A stretch of DNA of 64,000 nt from Tetramitus jugosus (lineage: Eukaryota > Heterolobosea > Eutetramitea > Acrasida > Vahlkampfiidae). The stretch is from assembly GCA_937625935.1 (NCBI GenBank), contig OW569393.1, positions 264,997-328,996 on the forward strand. Direction: 5' to 3'. Under the pieces are notes generated by a model. The model was not told the DNA's origin. It did no database searches and worked only from the letters and a program-made list of their open reading frames with translations. Made by a program: the position numbers and the translations under genes. This document shows, in pieces, positions 10,269 to 18,811 of this stretch. The first letter of the stretch is position 1. Each line of letters begins with the position of its first letter.

Positions 10269-11234
10269 ATGATTTTGGGATTGTTTTCAAATAGAGAATA
10301 TGACAAACTGAAAGAACGTTATCACCAACTGGAGACTACCATCAACATTGTTCAAGAAAAGAATACTAAATTGAACAGTGAATACCAAGAAGAAAAAAAA
10401 CGAAGAAAAGAAGATATTTCCCAACTCGAGTCAAAGATTACCAAAATTGATAACGAATTGAAGGAGTCAAAGACAAATTACTTGCAACAAATCCAAGTAT
10501 TGAACGAATTGATCAAGAAAAAAGAACAAGAAATTGCTGATGGAAAACAACTCTTGATCAATGAAAAGACCAGAAATGATAGTTCCTTGGCCAATAATGC
10601 AGACACAGGTGCGATCAAAATTGCAGGAGCTTCAAAGACATTTGACGATGCTATGGACACATTGAGTGAATTGTTGAGCTGTATGTCATTTAAGTCTGAT
10701 AATAGTGGATCAGATGAAGGAGAATTCAAGAAGGCCAAAAGAAAATGTCAACAAAAGTTGGTTGAATCTCTGTTTGGAGAAGGATTTTGGAAATCAATCC
10801 ACAAGAAGAAGAAACCAAAGTGTAATGAACTGAAAACAGCCAAGATTTTGACTGGAAAGGAGGGAACAAAGGATGAAAGAGATACATTACAGAAGGAGTT
10901 GTATCGTATTGTTCATGACAATATTTGTGAGATTATCAAGTCTCAATTCAAAGAGTTGGTAGATTTGAATGATGATGAGATCAAGAAGAATATTGATGAA
11001 TGTGCTCGTGTATCTGTTCATTTGGCTGCTGAACTCCTTGTTTGTGAACCAAGACTGGATGTCATTGCTCCAAGAGTGAACAAGGAACAATTTAATCCTG
11101 AAAAGCATGAAGATGCCACATGTGATACAGAATTTGTTGTCACTTTTGTCAAGAGACCAGGTCTTATTTGTGTCGTTGACAACAGAGTTCAAAAGAAATG
11201 TCTTGTTGAGACAACAATCAAAAAGAATGATTAG
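10269..11234 (+). CDS. short coiled-coil protein with conserved C-terminal domain
   Basis: The product is 321 residues. A short unique N-terminus (MILGLFSNREYDKLKERYHQ) leads into a coiled coil at residues about 10-95. Residues about 125-318 are the family domain, including a Ser/Asp/Glu-rich linker, ESLFGEGFWKSIHKKKK, LAAELLVCEPRLDVIAP, FNPEKHEDAT, VKRPGLICV and DNRV. From residue about 52 onward it is almost the same protein as the C-terminal half of the 697-residue gene at 1319. The nucleotide identity is just as high, which indicates a recent duplication or gene conversion. It has lost (or never had) the long N-terminal part of that paralog. The ATG at 10269 is preceded by an A-rich leader. 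Function is unknown. Confidence 0.82.
   Translation: MILGLFSNREYDKLKERYHQLETTINIVQEKNTKLNSEYQEEKKRRKEDISQLESKITKIDNELKESKTNYLQQIQVLNELIKKKEQEIADGKQLLINEKTRNDSSLANNADTGAIKIAGASKTFDDAMDTLSELLSCMSFKSDNSGSDEGEFKKAKRKCQQKLVESLFGEGFWKSIHKKKKPKCNELKTAKILTGKEGTKDERDTLQKELYRIVHDNICEIIKSQFKELVDLNDDEIKKNIDECARVSVHLAAELLVCEPRLDVIAPRVNKEQFNPEKHEDATCDTEFVVTFVKRPGLICVVDNRVQKKCLVETTIKKND
10418..11225 (+). repeat. inverted duplicate, right copy (partner 1369-2176)
   Basis: Near-identical to the reverse complement of 1369-2176, about 8.2 kb away. Homology starts near the ATTTCCCAACTC segment and ends at the shared codons for VETTIKK. The C-terminal tails then differ. Confidence 0.8.
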
Positions 11235-11289
11235 AAGAATAAAAACGACCTCTCTAAAATTCGGTGACAATACTCAAACATGGAATTGA

Positions 11290-11935
11290 TTCCACTAAAC
11301 TCCCATGTTTTCCAACTCCACTACACTGGAAGACCATCTTGAAGCCCCACAGGCTCTCGTCACCACAAACTGGCCCGCTCAAAGAATACCGTTTAAAAAA
11401 AATTAGCACCACGAAATGAAAAAGTAACTTCAGAATTCAATGAAGTCACAATATCAATTTACTTACATAGTTGCCCCAATCAATTTTCATCTCGAGTTGA
11501 GATACAACACGAGTGGCAACATCTTGAAGCGTGACAAATGAAACTTGACCTTCTGTTCCTTTATGGATTACAGTCTTTGTTCCAATTGTTCGTTTGTTTT
11601 CAACAAAGATGCCAGGACTCCTTGACAGTATGGGAAGATCTCGGTCAACCCAGAACCTTGCGTTTGTTCTTCGAGTAGATCTGAAAAAACAAATAATTTT
11701 ATAGTGTTCAAATCTACTTCGCACTTCAATTATACTTGCTAATCTCGTCGTTAAATGCCGTTATGAAATTGTTACCTCTTCAAATCGCGTCATCAAATTC
11801 TTGGTGAAGTTCGAATCATTCCCTGAGTAGATGGTGGAAACAACAGGTGGTAGTCGTTGCACTTCAGATATCCAAGCCAAACTAATGGCATCTCTTATTG
11901 GATAGTTGATCAACCTATTCTGAAGTCACCTATTT
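11290..11935 (-). pseudogene. NmrA-like NAD(P)-binding reductase relic
   Basis: The minus strand shows pieces that fit the C-terminal half of an atypical SDR of the NmrA type. One is VVSTIYSGNDSNF with a downstream NLMTRFEE. Another is DLPILSRSPGIFVEN (family pattern: ...TILRPGFFMEN). Then come FVTLQDVATRVVSQLE (family position of the DIA motif) and YSLSGP further downstream (family xYxLTGPE). There is an intron-like GTAACA...TTTTTTCAG between the first two, and a GTAAGT after NY, but the phases do not keep one frame through all pieces. The N-terminal GxxGxxG is not visible. It is either a broken gene or one with introns I have misplaced. Confidence 0.35.
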
Positions 11936-12407
11936 CGAAAAGATATTCACTCAAGAGCGAAATCCAATTAAGGCACACAGTTTTTCGACGAAATATTTAG
12001 ATTCTATCGCTGTTTCGAGCTCACTGATAATATGTTACTCCTCCTCTGGTTCAGAAACAATTACAGACAATGTAGGTATACATGCTGATATTCCTAACTT
12101 CCCTGTAATTAGGCCATCTCCAATGCTCCAAACTATGGAATGGTGAAGCATACTAGTACAATTTAATCCTCCTTGTAACTTCGTTTTAAGTAGAAAAAAC
12201 CTTTACTGAAAACGTCAGTAAAGTACTGTAACGATATCCAGTTTTTTCGTGAATCAAAAATCCGGAAGCGAACTCCTGTAGCTGAAGCCGATCTCCCTTC
12301 AAAAAACCCCCCGATTCGCCGACATCCTTCAAACGTCGTCCTCTTCTCTCCCAAAGAAGCAGAAAAAAAAACCAACCACCCACAAGTCCCAAAACACAAC
12401 GTAAAAC
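11936..12407. other. intergenic stretch
   Basis: No gene is visible. The 5' flank of the RING gene is C-rich on the plus strand near 12300-12400. Confidence 0.45.
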
Positions 12408-13946
12408 ATGGCTACCTCCCTCAAATCACAACTGCTACAACAAGTAGAGTGCTCCATTTGTTATGACACACTGAACACACCCAAAGTTCTCAGTTGTCTC
12501 CACACATTTTGTCTCAAGTGTCTCACTCAAGTTGTCAATTGTTCCAACCAAAAGAATGAATTGAAGTGTCCCACATGTAGGAACGTCACATCTCTATCCA
12601 GTAAGGGAGTACAAGAATTATCAAACAACTTCATTTTACAAGGAGTGTTGGACACACTTACTCAAGCCAAAACACCAACAAAAGAACCAGCATTTTGTGA
12701 TCATTGCGATGAAAAACAAATAGCCACTCATTATTGTGAAGAGTGTCAAGAACATTTGTGTGAGATTCACACAAAAGGTCACAAGATGGGAAAGCAGACC
12801 AAGATGCATCAACTGAACCAGTTGATTCAAGATGCAAAATATGAGGTGAGAGAGTGTGAAAAACACAAGGGAGAGAAACTGTTAATCATTTGCTCAACTT
12901 GTGATGACATGCTCATTTGCAGGGACTGTGCAATGGTAACTCATAAAGCTCATGAGTACATGTTTATTAGTGAGATAATTGATGAGAAGAGGCAAAAATT
13001 GAAGGTTATTGTTGACAAAACTGCCTCATTCACAACAAAATTGGAGGAAGACATTGCAAGAGTGGATCAAAGGATTAAGGATATTCAAAAGAAACATGAA
13101 GAAGAGGTTAACAAGAACAAACAGTCGTGTGATGTTCTGATAACTGCAATCAAGGAGAAGATGAATGGCTTGGAGAAAGAATTGGATGCATTGTGTGCTG
13201 ACAGAATACGCTCTTTGCAAACAGAGAAGCAGAAATTACTTGTTCTACTAGATACTGGGCGCTGCTCCAAGAGTAGCATGATTGACTCATACTCAGACGT
13301 CCGATTAATTGAAATGGAACGCGAGATTAGTCAACAACATTGTGAGATGCAGAAAGAGATGAGTAAGGACATTAACATATGTGATAGCTTCTTTGTATCA
13401 AAAGTTAATGTACAAGTGATGTTGCAACATTTAAAGTCGTGGTCAGTTGCTCGTTTAGATAATTTTAACCAAGTTATGCTCGCTGAAATGAAGGAGAGTG
13501 GATATTCATTGCAATATGCACCAAACGAACTGAAGAATGACAAAGAATTTGTTCTTGCTGCGGTGAAACAGTATGGATTTGCATTGGACTATGCATCAAA
13601 TGAACTGAAGAATGACAAAGAAGTTGTTCTTGCAGCGGTGAAACAGCATGGATATGCATTGCGATATGCATCAAATGAACTGAAGAATGACAAAGAATTT
13701 GTTCTTGCTGCGGTGAAACAGTATGGATATGCATTGGAATATGCATCAAATGAACTGAAGAATGACAAAGAAGTTGTTCTTGCAGCAGTGAAACAGAATG
13801 GATTTGCATTGAAATATGCATCACATGAACTGAAGAATGACAGAGAAGTTGTTCTTGCAGCGGTGAAACAGGATGGTCGTGCATTGCAATATGCATCAAA
13901 TGAATTGAAGAATGACAAAGAATTTGTTCTTGCGCTGAAGCAGTAG
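12408..13946 (+). CDS. TRIM-like RING/B-box/coiled-coil protein with C-terminal DUF4116 repeats
   Basis: The product is 512 residues. Residues 15-57 form a C3HC4 RING finger (C15, C18, C30, H32, C35, C38, C54, C57), the E2-binding domain of ubiquitin ligases. Two B-box-like zinc modules follow at about 97-125 and 150-182, then a coiled coil at about 192-330. This is the tripartite order of TRIM proteins. Instead of a B30.2 or NHL domain, the C-terminus carries six 25-residue repeats of the DUF4116 type (core YASNELKNDKEVVLAAVKQ). These repeats are abundant in Naegleria-like genomes and some giant viruses. The last repeat is one residue short and leads straight to the stop. A role as a ubiquitin ligase with the repeats as the target-binding part is inference. 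The ATG sits in an acATGgct context. Confidence 0.88.
   Translation: MATSLKSQLLQQVECSICYDTLNTPKVLSCLHTFCLKCLTQVVNCSNQKNELKCPTCRNVTSLSSKGVQELSNNFILQGVLDTLTQAKTPTKEPAFCDHCDEKQIATHYCEECQEHLCEIHTKGHKMGKQTKMHQLNQLIQDAKYEVRECEKHKGEKLLIICSTCDDMLICRDCAMVTHKAHEYMFISEIIDEKRQKLKVIVDKTASFTTKLEEDIARVDQRIKDIQKKHEEEVNKNKQSCDVLITAIKEKMNGLEKELDALCADRIRSLQTEKQKLLVLLDTGRCSKSSMIDSYSDVRLIEMEREISQQHCEMQKEMSKDINICDSFFVSKVNVQVMLQHLKSWSVARLDNFNQVMLAEMKESGYSLQYAPNELKNDKEFVLAAVKQYGFALDYASNELKNDKEVVLAAVKQHGYALRYASNELKNDKEFVLAAVKQYGYALEYASNELKNDKEVVLAAVKQNGFALKYASHELKNDREVVLAAVKQDGRALQYASNELKNDKEFVLALKQ
13497..13943 (+). repeat. 75-bp coding tandem repeat, six units
   Basis: Units start at 13497, 13572, 13647, 13722, 13797 and 13872. 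The last is 72 bp. Units are nearly identical at the DNA level, except the first, which is more diverged. The repeat encodes the DUF4116 array and could expand or contract by slippage or unequal crossing over. Confidence 0.9.
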
Positions 13947-14262
13947 ACTTGGACGAAAATAGACAAAATTTTTGTGATTTTCCGAGTGAACGTGAAAAAC
14001 TGTTGATGAGATAGAGCAGTTTCTTAGCCTTTATAACTATGGGTATGGTGCGACCATTGTTTTCTTCGACAACTTCCACCGACCGAACCGTTGCAGCTCT
14101 TTGAAGTGAAGGTTTCCAATGACGAGGTTATTATAACAGTTTCGAATACAAACATGATGTTATACTTAGTTTTCTCCTTTGTAACAATGCATGACTACTA
14201 TTTGTAAAATAGACCTGATCCCTTATACACCACCTGTTGCTTATTACGATGCTCTTTTTTCT
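13947..14262. other. convergent intergenic stretch
   Basis: This is the space between two convergent genes. A long minus-strand open frame that enters from the repeat region is a shadow of the repeats. No gene is visible. Confidence 0.5.
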
Positions 14263-15561
14263 TCATCTTCTGAACGCCACGAATACTTTTCCCTTGTTAA
14301 AACCTGAATGAAGACGTGTCACAGCTTCAACCACACTGTGAACACCGCGATTCATGTGCGAGTAACAGTATTCATCCACTGGTACCTTCATTGTCTTATC
14401 ATAGTAATACCACTGAATGAGCTTCTGAATTGCTTCGACAAACTTTTTCTTGTCTTGAGACGATCCACCAGTATAATTAAGGAGGAAGAAACCAGAAATT
14501 GTCTTGCTGCCAAACAGTAGTCTATTGCACAAAACAGAGGCAGAATCTTCTCGTGAAACTTTATGTTCCTCTTCTGAACCACTGCTCTTGTACTCTGAAA
14601 CGGAACCAATGCTAATCAATTGACCAAACGTTGCCAAATGATTGAATGCAGTCTTGAACATGTCACCTCCCACTCCTTCATAAATAAGATCAATACCACT
14701 TGGGTACTCACGCTTTAGAATCTGAGAAACATTCTCCTGCTTGTAATTAATCACTCGGTCGCAGTGCAAGCTCAACAACAATTGTTTCTTTTGTTCATCA
14801 CCACATGTACCAATCACATGATAACCCATTCTCTTTGCCAATTGTACAGCAAATGTACCTGTTGCACCTGCTGCTCCAGTCACCAGACAAGTCCTTGGTT
14901 TGTTCTTGGTGTTGAGCGACGGTTGATTCGGAACGGCGTCGGTTGACTCGGACAAATTCGTCATTCCGCCCTTTTCCTTCAATGCTAAATAAGCAGTGGT
15001 TCCACTAACAATAATGGAAACAAACTCTGGTCTTGACTCTGGAATAGGAAAGGTCTTCTGGTAGTGTATCACATGATATTCGACATAACCATGAGAAAAC
15101 TCTGCAAACAACACATGATTGCCCACACGATAAGGAAACTTGGAGTCCTTTTCACACCATTGACTCAAATCATCTGATATGGCCAAAATTTGACCACAAG
15201 CTTCCCCACCAGCCACAATCGACTGCTGCTCAACATTATCATTCTTTGACAGGGACTTTAGTGGTCCATACACACCATTAGAGATCATAATCTCAGAAGC
15301 TTGTATCCCGGCATACAAGTTCTTGACTAACAGCAGCCCAGAAGACTCCGACACTTTTTGTCGTAGTTGACTCAATGTAATCGGAGATTTTTGAAGGCGG
15401 GTCGCTTCTTGGTACACGTTGCTCTTTTTGACATAGATCAATTCATCGAATGAAGGACCGTGTTCTTGAATGTGCTTTTGGAGCACGTACAGACGATTGT
15501 AACCCTTGTTGTGGAGATCACGGCTTGTGGTGGCAACAGATTGATCTTGTTGTTGGCTCAT
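14263..15561 (-). CDS. zinc-type alcohol dehydrogenase-like reductase (PTGR3/ZADH2-like)
   Basis: The product is 432 residues from the ATG at 15561. It belongs to the medium-chain dehydrogenase/reductase superfamily. The N-terminal GroES-like fold includes LLVKNLYAGIQASEI (family pattern LVKN.Y.GINASD) and GGEACGQI. The NADPH-binding Rossmann motif is VTGAAGATGTFAVQLAKRMG, followed by the family segment GIDLIYEGVGGDMF. These features, and the absence of the Cys/His set that binds catalytic zinc, fit quinone-reductase or prostaglandin-reductase-3-like enzymes that reduce alpha,beta-unsaturated ketones with NADPH. The frame stays open upstream through a tRNA gene, but those codons are Arg/Ser-rich tRNA sequence, so the ATG at MSQQQ is the sensible start. 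The leader before it is at most 42 nt if transcription starts after the tRNA. Confidence 0.87.
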   Translation of the reverse strand: MSQQQDQSVATTSRDLHNKGYNRLYVLQKHIQEHGPSFDELIYVKKSNVYQEATRLQKSPITLSQLRQKVSESSGLLLVKNLYAGIQASEIMISNGVYGPLKSLSKNDNVEQQSIVAGGEACGQILAISDDLSQWCEKDSKFPYRVGNHVLFAEFSHGYVEYHVIHYQKTFPIPESRPEFVSIIVSGTTAYLALKEKGGMTNLSESTDAVPNQPSLNTKNKPRTCLVTGAAGATGTFAVQLAKRMGYHVIGTCGDEQKKQLLLSLHCDRVINYKQENVSQILKREYPSGIDLIYEGVGGDMFKTAFNHLATFGQLISIGSVSEYKSSGSEEEHKVSREDSASVLCNRLLFGSKTISGFFLLNYTGGSSQDKKKFVEAIQKLIQWYYYDKTMKVPVDEYCYSHMNRGVHSVVEAVTRLHSGFNKGKVFVAFRR

Positions 15562-15603
15562 TTGTTTCTTTGCTCCAAAGGAACGAAAATAACAAAAATG
15601 TGA

Positions 15604-15677
15604 TACGATTGACCGGGATCGAACCGGCGACCTTGAGCGTGTTAAGCTCACGATCTAACCAACTGATCTACAACCGC
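15604..15677 (-). tRNA. tRNA-Val (anticodon AAC)
   Basis: The 74-nt minus-strand sequence folds as a tRNA. The acceptor stem is GCGGTTG pairing with CAATCGT (two G-U pairs), with discriminator A. The D arm is GATC/GATC, the anticodon stem TGAGC/GCTCA has loop TTAACAC, and the T arm is GCCGG/CCGGT with loop TTCGATC. The anticodon AAC reads GUU and, after A34-to-inosine editing, GUC and GUA. There is no intron and no encoded CCA. Confidence 0.96.
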
Positions 15678-15933
15678 TTATGTTTTTGAAGAATTAGTGG
15701 GATTTTGCCGCGATGCAGGCCGCTTTATTGAACTTGCCTCCCTTCATGTAAGTTTGGAATGTTTCATGTTAAAATTGTTCACTTTTTGATGTTTTTTATC
15801 GAAGATTGGATTAATTGAATGAAAATTTTTTCGAAATATTTTTAGACATTGGCAACATGACATCAAGTCTCGAGATCTATTTTGTCTGGATAGCTATCCC
15901 CAGAAGAGACAGAAACACAACAACACACTGAAT

Positions 15934-17622
15934 ATGACAGAAAAGATTTCACTGGAAGAGGAACTATCTGAATATAATATCCCTCTCAGTCCAAAGTCGA
16001 TTGGATTGGAAGAAAAGGAGTTTTTCATCAAGAAAGGCTCAGAATCCACGAATGAACCAGAGAATGTTCCACCTATACCTTGGAAACCACTTTCTCTTGT
16101 TTTCTTCATGTTTGTCGTCGATGTTCTCTCCTTTTCTTCTCTGATGCCTTACATTGCTGCTCTCGTAAAAGACTTGAACCTCGTGTCACCTGGCGACACC
16201 AAGAGTGTGGGATACTATGCAAGCGTCATTGGTTCCTCATACTACATTGCTCAATTCTCTAGTGCGTTCTTCTGGGGTTACGTAAGTGATACACACGGTC
16301 GGAGAATAGTTTTGCTGACGGGAATTTTTGGAGGATTTGTAAGCTCATTGTTGTTTGGTTTTTCAAAGTCGTTGTGGTGGGCCATGACTACGAGATTGTT
16401 CTTCGGATTGGTGAATGGCAATTTGGGTGCTTACAAAGTGTACATATCGGAGATTACTCACAAGAAACATCACCCTCAAGTGTTCAGTTACATTAGTCTC
16501 TCGGTCTCTCTGGGAACAGTGTTTGGTCCTGCGATTGGAGGTTTTCTCTCGAATCCCATCGACCTGTATCCAACTCTGTTTTCTCATTCACCCCAACAAG
16601 TTGTTCAACTGCTCAAGTATTTTCCATTCTTGTTGCCCAACCTTGTGATTTCAGGCATTCAACTTTGTTCATTTGTGTTGGCTTACTTTTACTTGGAAGA
16701 GTCAAACCAAAGTGTGTTGAAGACCAAATCTGACGGCTATATTCCATTGTCTACCTCTGAAGCTGCTTCTACAAATGACACTCCTTCGTCCAACAAAGTG
16801 AGTAAGAGAATTGTGTTGATAGAAGATGAGGAACACGAGAATCGAGTAGACTCTGGTGATGGTTCCTCTACTATGTTGAAAGAAAGTCAACCAATCAAGC
16901 AATTGATCACTCCTGCCAAAACAACTCCTGCAAGTAAGACACAAAGCAAAGAATCATTTATTCTCTCGCTAAAGGATAATCCTCTGGTAGCTTGTTTACT
17001 GTATGCGATCATTGGCTTCACAAACATTGCCTTCGCAGAGTGCATGCCCCTGTTAATGGTTTTGAACTCTAGTTCAGGAGGATTGGATTTCAATCAGAAG
17101 CAAATTGGTATTCTGAGTTCGATTACTGGATTTATGATGATCCTATTTCAGTTGTTCTTCTGTGCTCGTATCATGAGATACTACGGACTACGAAACACGA
17201 TGAAGTATTGCTCAATCATCTTGACGTTCATTGTTCAGTTGTATCCATTTGTTAATCGATTGATATCTCATCCCATGATACTCTGGAGTGCATTGATCGT
17301 ATTGAACGTGGTGAGGTTTGCAGCCATTCAAACTAGTTTTTCAACATCGAATGTCATGCTAAACAACTCGGTTCTACCTCAAAACCGAGGAAAGTTGAAT
17401 GGAGCTGCACAGAGTATGGTTGCTCTTGCAAGGTCCATCGCTCCACTCTTAGGAATTGTGTTTGCTCTGACTGCAACCATCAATTCCTTTCCTTTCAACA
17501 TTCATTTCATCTTCTTTGTACTCACAGGTACTCATTTGTTTTGCTATTTGTTAGCAAGATCTCTGACCAAGGAGATTAATGAACCAAGGGTGATAGGAGC
17601 AAAACAATCAACCCATGTGTAA
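15934..17622 (+). CDS. major facilitator superfamily transporter, ZIF1/TetA-like
   Basis: The product is 562 residues with about 12 hydrophobic helices. Six lie at residues about 48-250 and six at about 350-545, around a long polar central loop (about 265-345). MFS signatures are present. FFWGYVSDTHGRRIVLLTG is the loop 2-3 motif (G-x-x-x-D-x-x-G-R-R), and the first helices contain SLMPYIAALVKDL. The loop position and NGNLGAYKVYISEI resemble plant ZIF1-like and fungal multidrug-type MFS proteins. Substrate cannot be read from sequence. It is probably an ion or small-molecule exporter in plasma membrane or vacuole. The N-terminus is acidic (MTEKISLEEE) with no signal peptide. Confidence 0.88.
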   Translation: MTEKISLEEELSEYNIPLSPKSIGLEEKEFFIKKGSESTNEPENVPPIPWKPLSLVFFMFVVDVLSFSSLMPYIAALVKDLNLVSPGDTKSVGYYASVIGSSYYIAQFSSAFFWGYVSDTHGRRIVLLTGIFGGFVSSLLFGFSKSLWWAMTTRLFFGLVNGNLGAYKVYISEITHKKHHPQVFSYISLSVSLGTVFGPAIGGFLSNPIDLYPTLFSHSPQQVVQLLKYFPFLLPNLVISGIQLCSFVLAYFYLEESNQSVLKTKSDGYIPLSTSEAASTNDTPSSNKVSKRIVLIEDEEHENRVDSGDGSSTMLKESQPIKQLITPAKTTPASKTQSKESFILSLKDNPLVACLLYAIIGFTNIAFAECMPLLMVLNSSSGGLDFNQKQIGILSSITGFMMILFQLFFCARIMRYYGLRNTMKYCSIILTFIVQLYPFVNRLISHPMILWSALIVLNVVRFAAIQTSFSTSNVMLNNSVLPQNRGKLNGAAQSMVALARSIAPLLGIVFALTATINSFPFNIHFIFFVLTGTHLFCYLLARSLTKEINEPRVIGAKQSTHV

Positions 17623-17703
17623 ATAAAATCTTTGGATTTGTAAAACGTTTTGGAACGATTTTAATACTAGTGATAAATAAATTTACATCTTGTTGGAATG
17701 GAT

Positions 17704-18549
17704 TCAAATAATTGACAACTCCTTGACGTTGTTGTAGAAGTCTGAAAGAGTGATCAATCTATCAGTGTACTTGAATGAAGGAATGGCTCTCTGCAGCTTG
17801 GTGTTGTCAAAATGGGCAATCTTCTGCCTTCCTTCTTCTTCATCACCATTCACCTTTACCTCTACTCCTTCAAAGTCTTGTGGGAAAATTTCGATCAACA
17901 GTTTTGCAAGGTCTGGTTGAGAAAGAGATGTCTCGGAGACAATGAAACGATGGTTGGAAACATCAACACTCTCTGATTCACCAACCAATAAGTGTGCTTT
18001 GGAAACATCCCTAACATCAACTATGGCATATCCACTTGACTCAATAGCTTGACCATTTTTCAAAGCTTTGATCCAACTTGACATGATAAAGACGCTCCCA
18101 TTCAGTGAATTCTTCTGAGATTCATCAATAAGAGGCCCGTAGTTCAGAGAAGGAGCAATAACAACAAGATCGAAACTGATCTTATCCTTGTTCTCTTCAA
18201 CAAAATTCCAAGCAGCCTTCTCAGCAGCTACTTTGCTGTAGGAGTATGAACCAAAATGTCCTTCAAGAGCAGTCGAGTTATTCCAGGAGTCTTCAGTGAA
18301 TGGATTTTCTCTACTCTCAGCAACTCTGAGGACATCAGAGATTGCTGTAACTGAAGAAGTGATGACCACTCTCTTCACACTTGAAACCTTGGCAGCGCTT
18401 TTCAACACAGTCAATGTTCCTTGTAATGCTGGATCAATGATATCACGTTGAGGATCAGTGGAAGAGAACAAGTTCAAACCTGCTGGACTTGCAGTATGAT
18501 ACACAATCGAGGTCCCTTCTACAGCCTTGTCAAAAGATCCATCCTTCAT
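17704..18549 (-). CDS. NAD-dependent epimerase/dehydratase-like SDR, 5'-truncated
   Basis: This encodes 281 residues of an extended SDR of the dihydroflavonol/cinnamoyl-CoA reductase type. The frame contains DLMKDGSFDKAVEGTSIVYH (family GDL...sfdeAveG), the HTASP motif, VKRVVITSSVTAI, the YSYSKVAAEKAAW segment with the catalytic Tyr-x-x-x-Lys, and a DVRDVSKAHLL substrate-side motif. Normally 55-65 residues with the NAD-binding TGxxGFxGS motif come first, and these are absent. Coding-like sequence (ILFEADL) runs a few codons above the ATG, then meets a stop. No upstream exon with that motif is found in the 260 bases before the next gene. The gene is either truncated or a pseudogene that still keeps a clean frame. 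Confidence 0.72.
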   Translation of the reverse strand: MKDGSFDKAVEGTSIVYHTASPAGLNLFSSTDPQRDIIDPALQGTLTVLKSAAKVSSVKRVVITSSVTAISDVLRVAESRENPFTEDSWNNSTALEGHFGSYSYSKVAAEKAAWNFVEENKDKISFDLVVIAPSLNYGPLIDESQKNSLNGSVFIMSSWIKALKNGQAIESSGYAIVDVRDVSKAHLLVGESESVDVSNHRFIVSETSLSQPDLAKLLIEIFPQDFEGVEVKVNGDEEEGRQKIAHFDNTKLQRAIPSFKYTDRLITLSDFYNNVKELSII

Positions 18550-18811
18550 TAAATCAGCCTCAAATAGTATGTATTTGATATGTTACGACTCTTTTGTTGT
18601 TGGAGTATGAGATAATACTATCCTCCGACTTTTTAAAGCTGGGGTGCTGCGCATGAATTGCGCTCCTCTAGGGTATATAGGTAATTGCGTACAAATAATT
18701 GACCTGGCCAAAAAGGAATTCCTTTGCAAAGTCCAGATGTGAATTCACTGCTGTAATCTACAAATGTTTTGCACAAACCTAGAACTAGTTTTCAGAAACT
18801 TTCAAAATCAA

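Noticed and set aside
13497..13943. Regular 75-bp repeats, as in a CRISPR array
   Set aside because: Units are contiguous without spacers, are in frame and encode a known repeat family. The genome is eukaryotic.
13474..14079. Long minus-strand open frame over the DUF4116 repeats
   Set aside because: It is the antisense shadow of the 75-bp repeats, which keep several frames open. The plus-strand protein has RING, B-box and repeat conservation.
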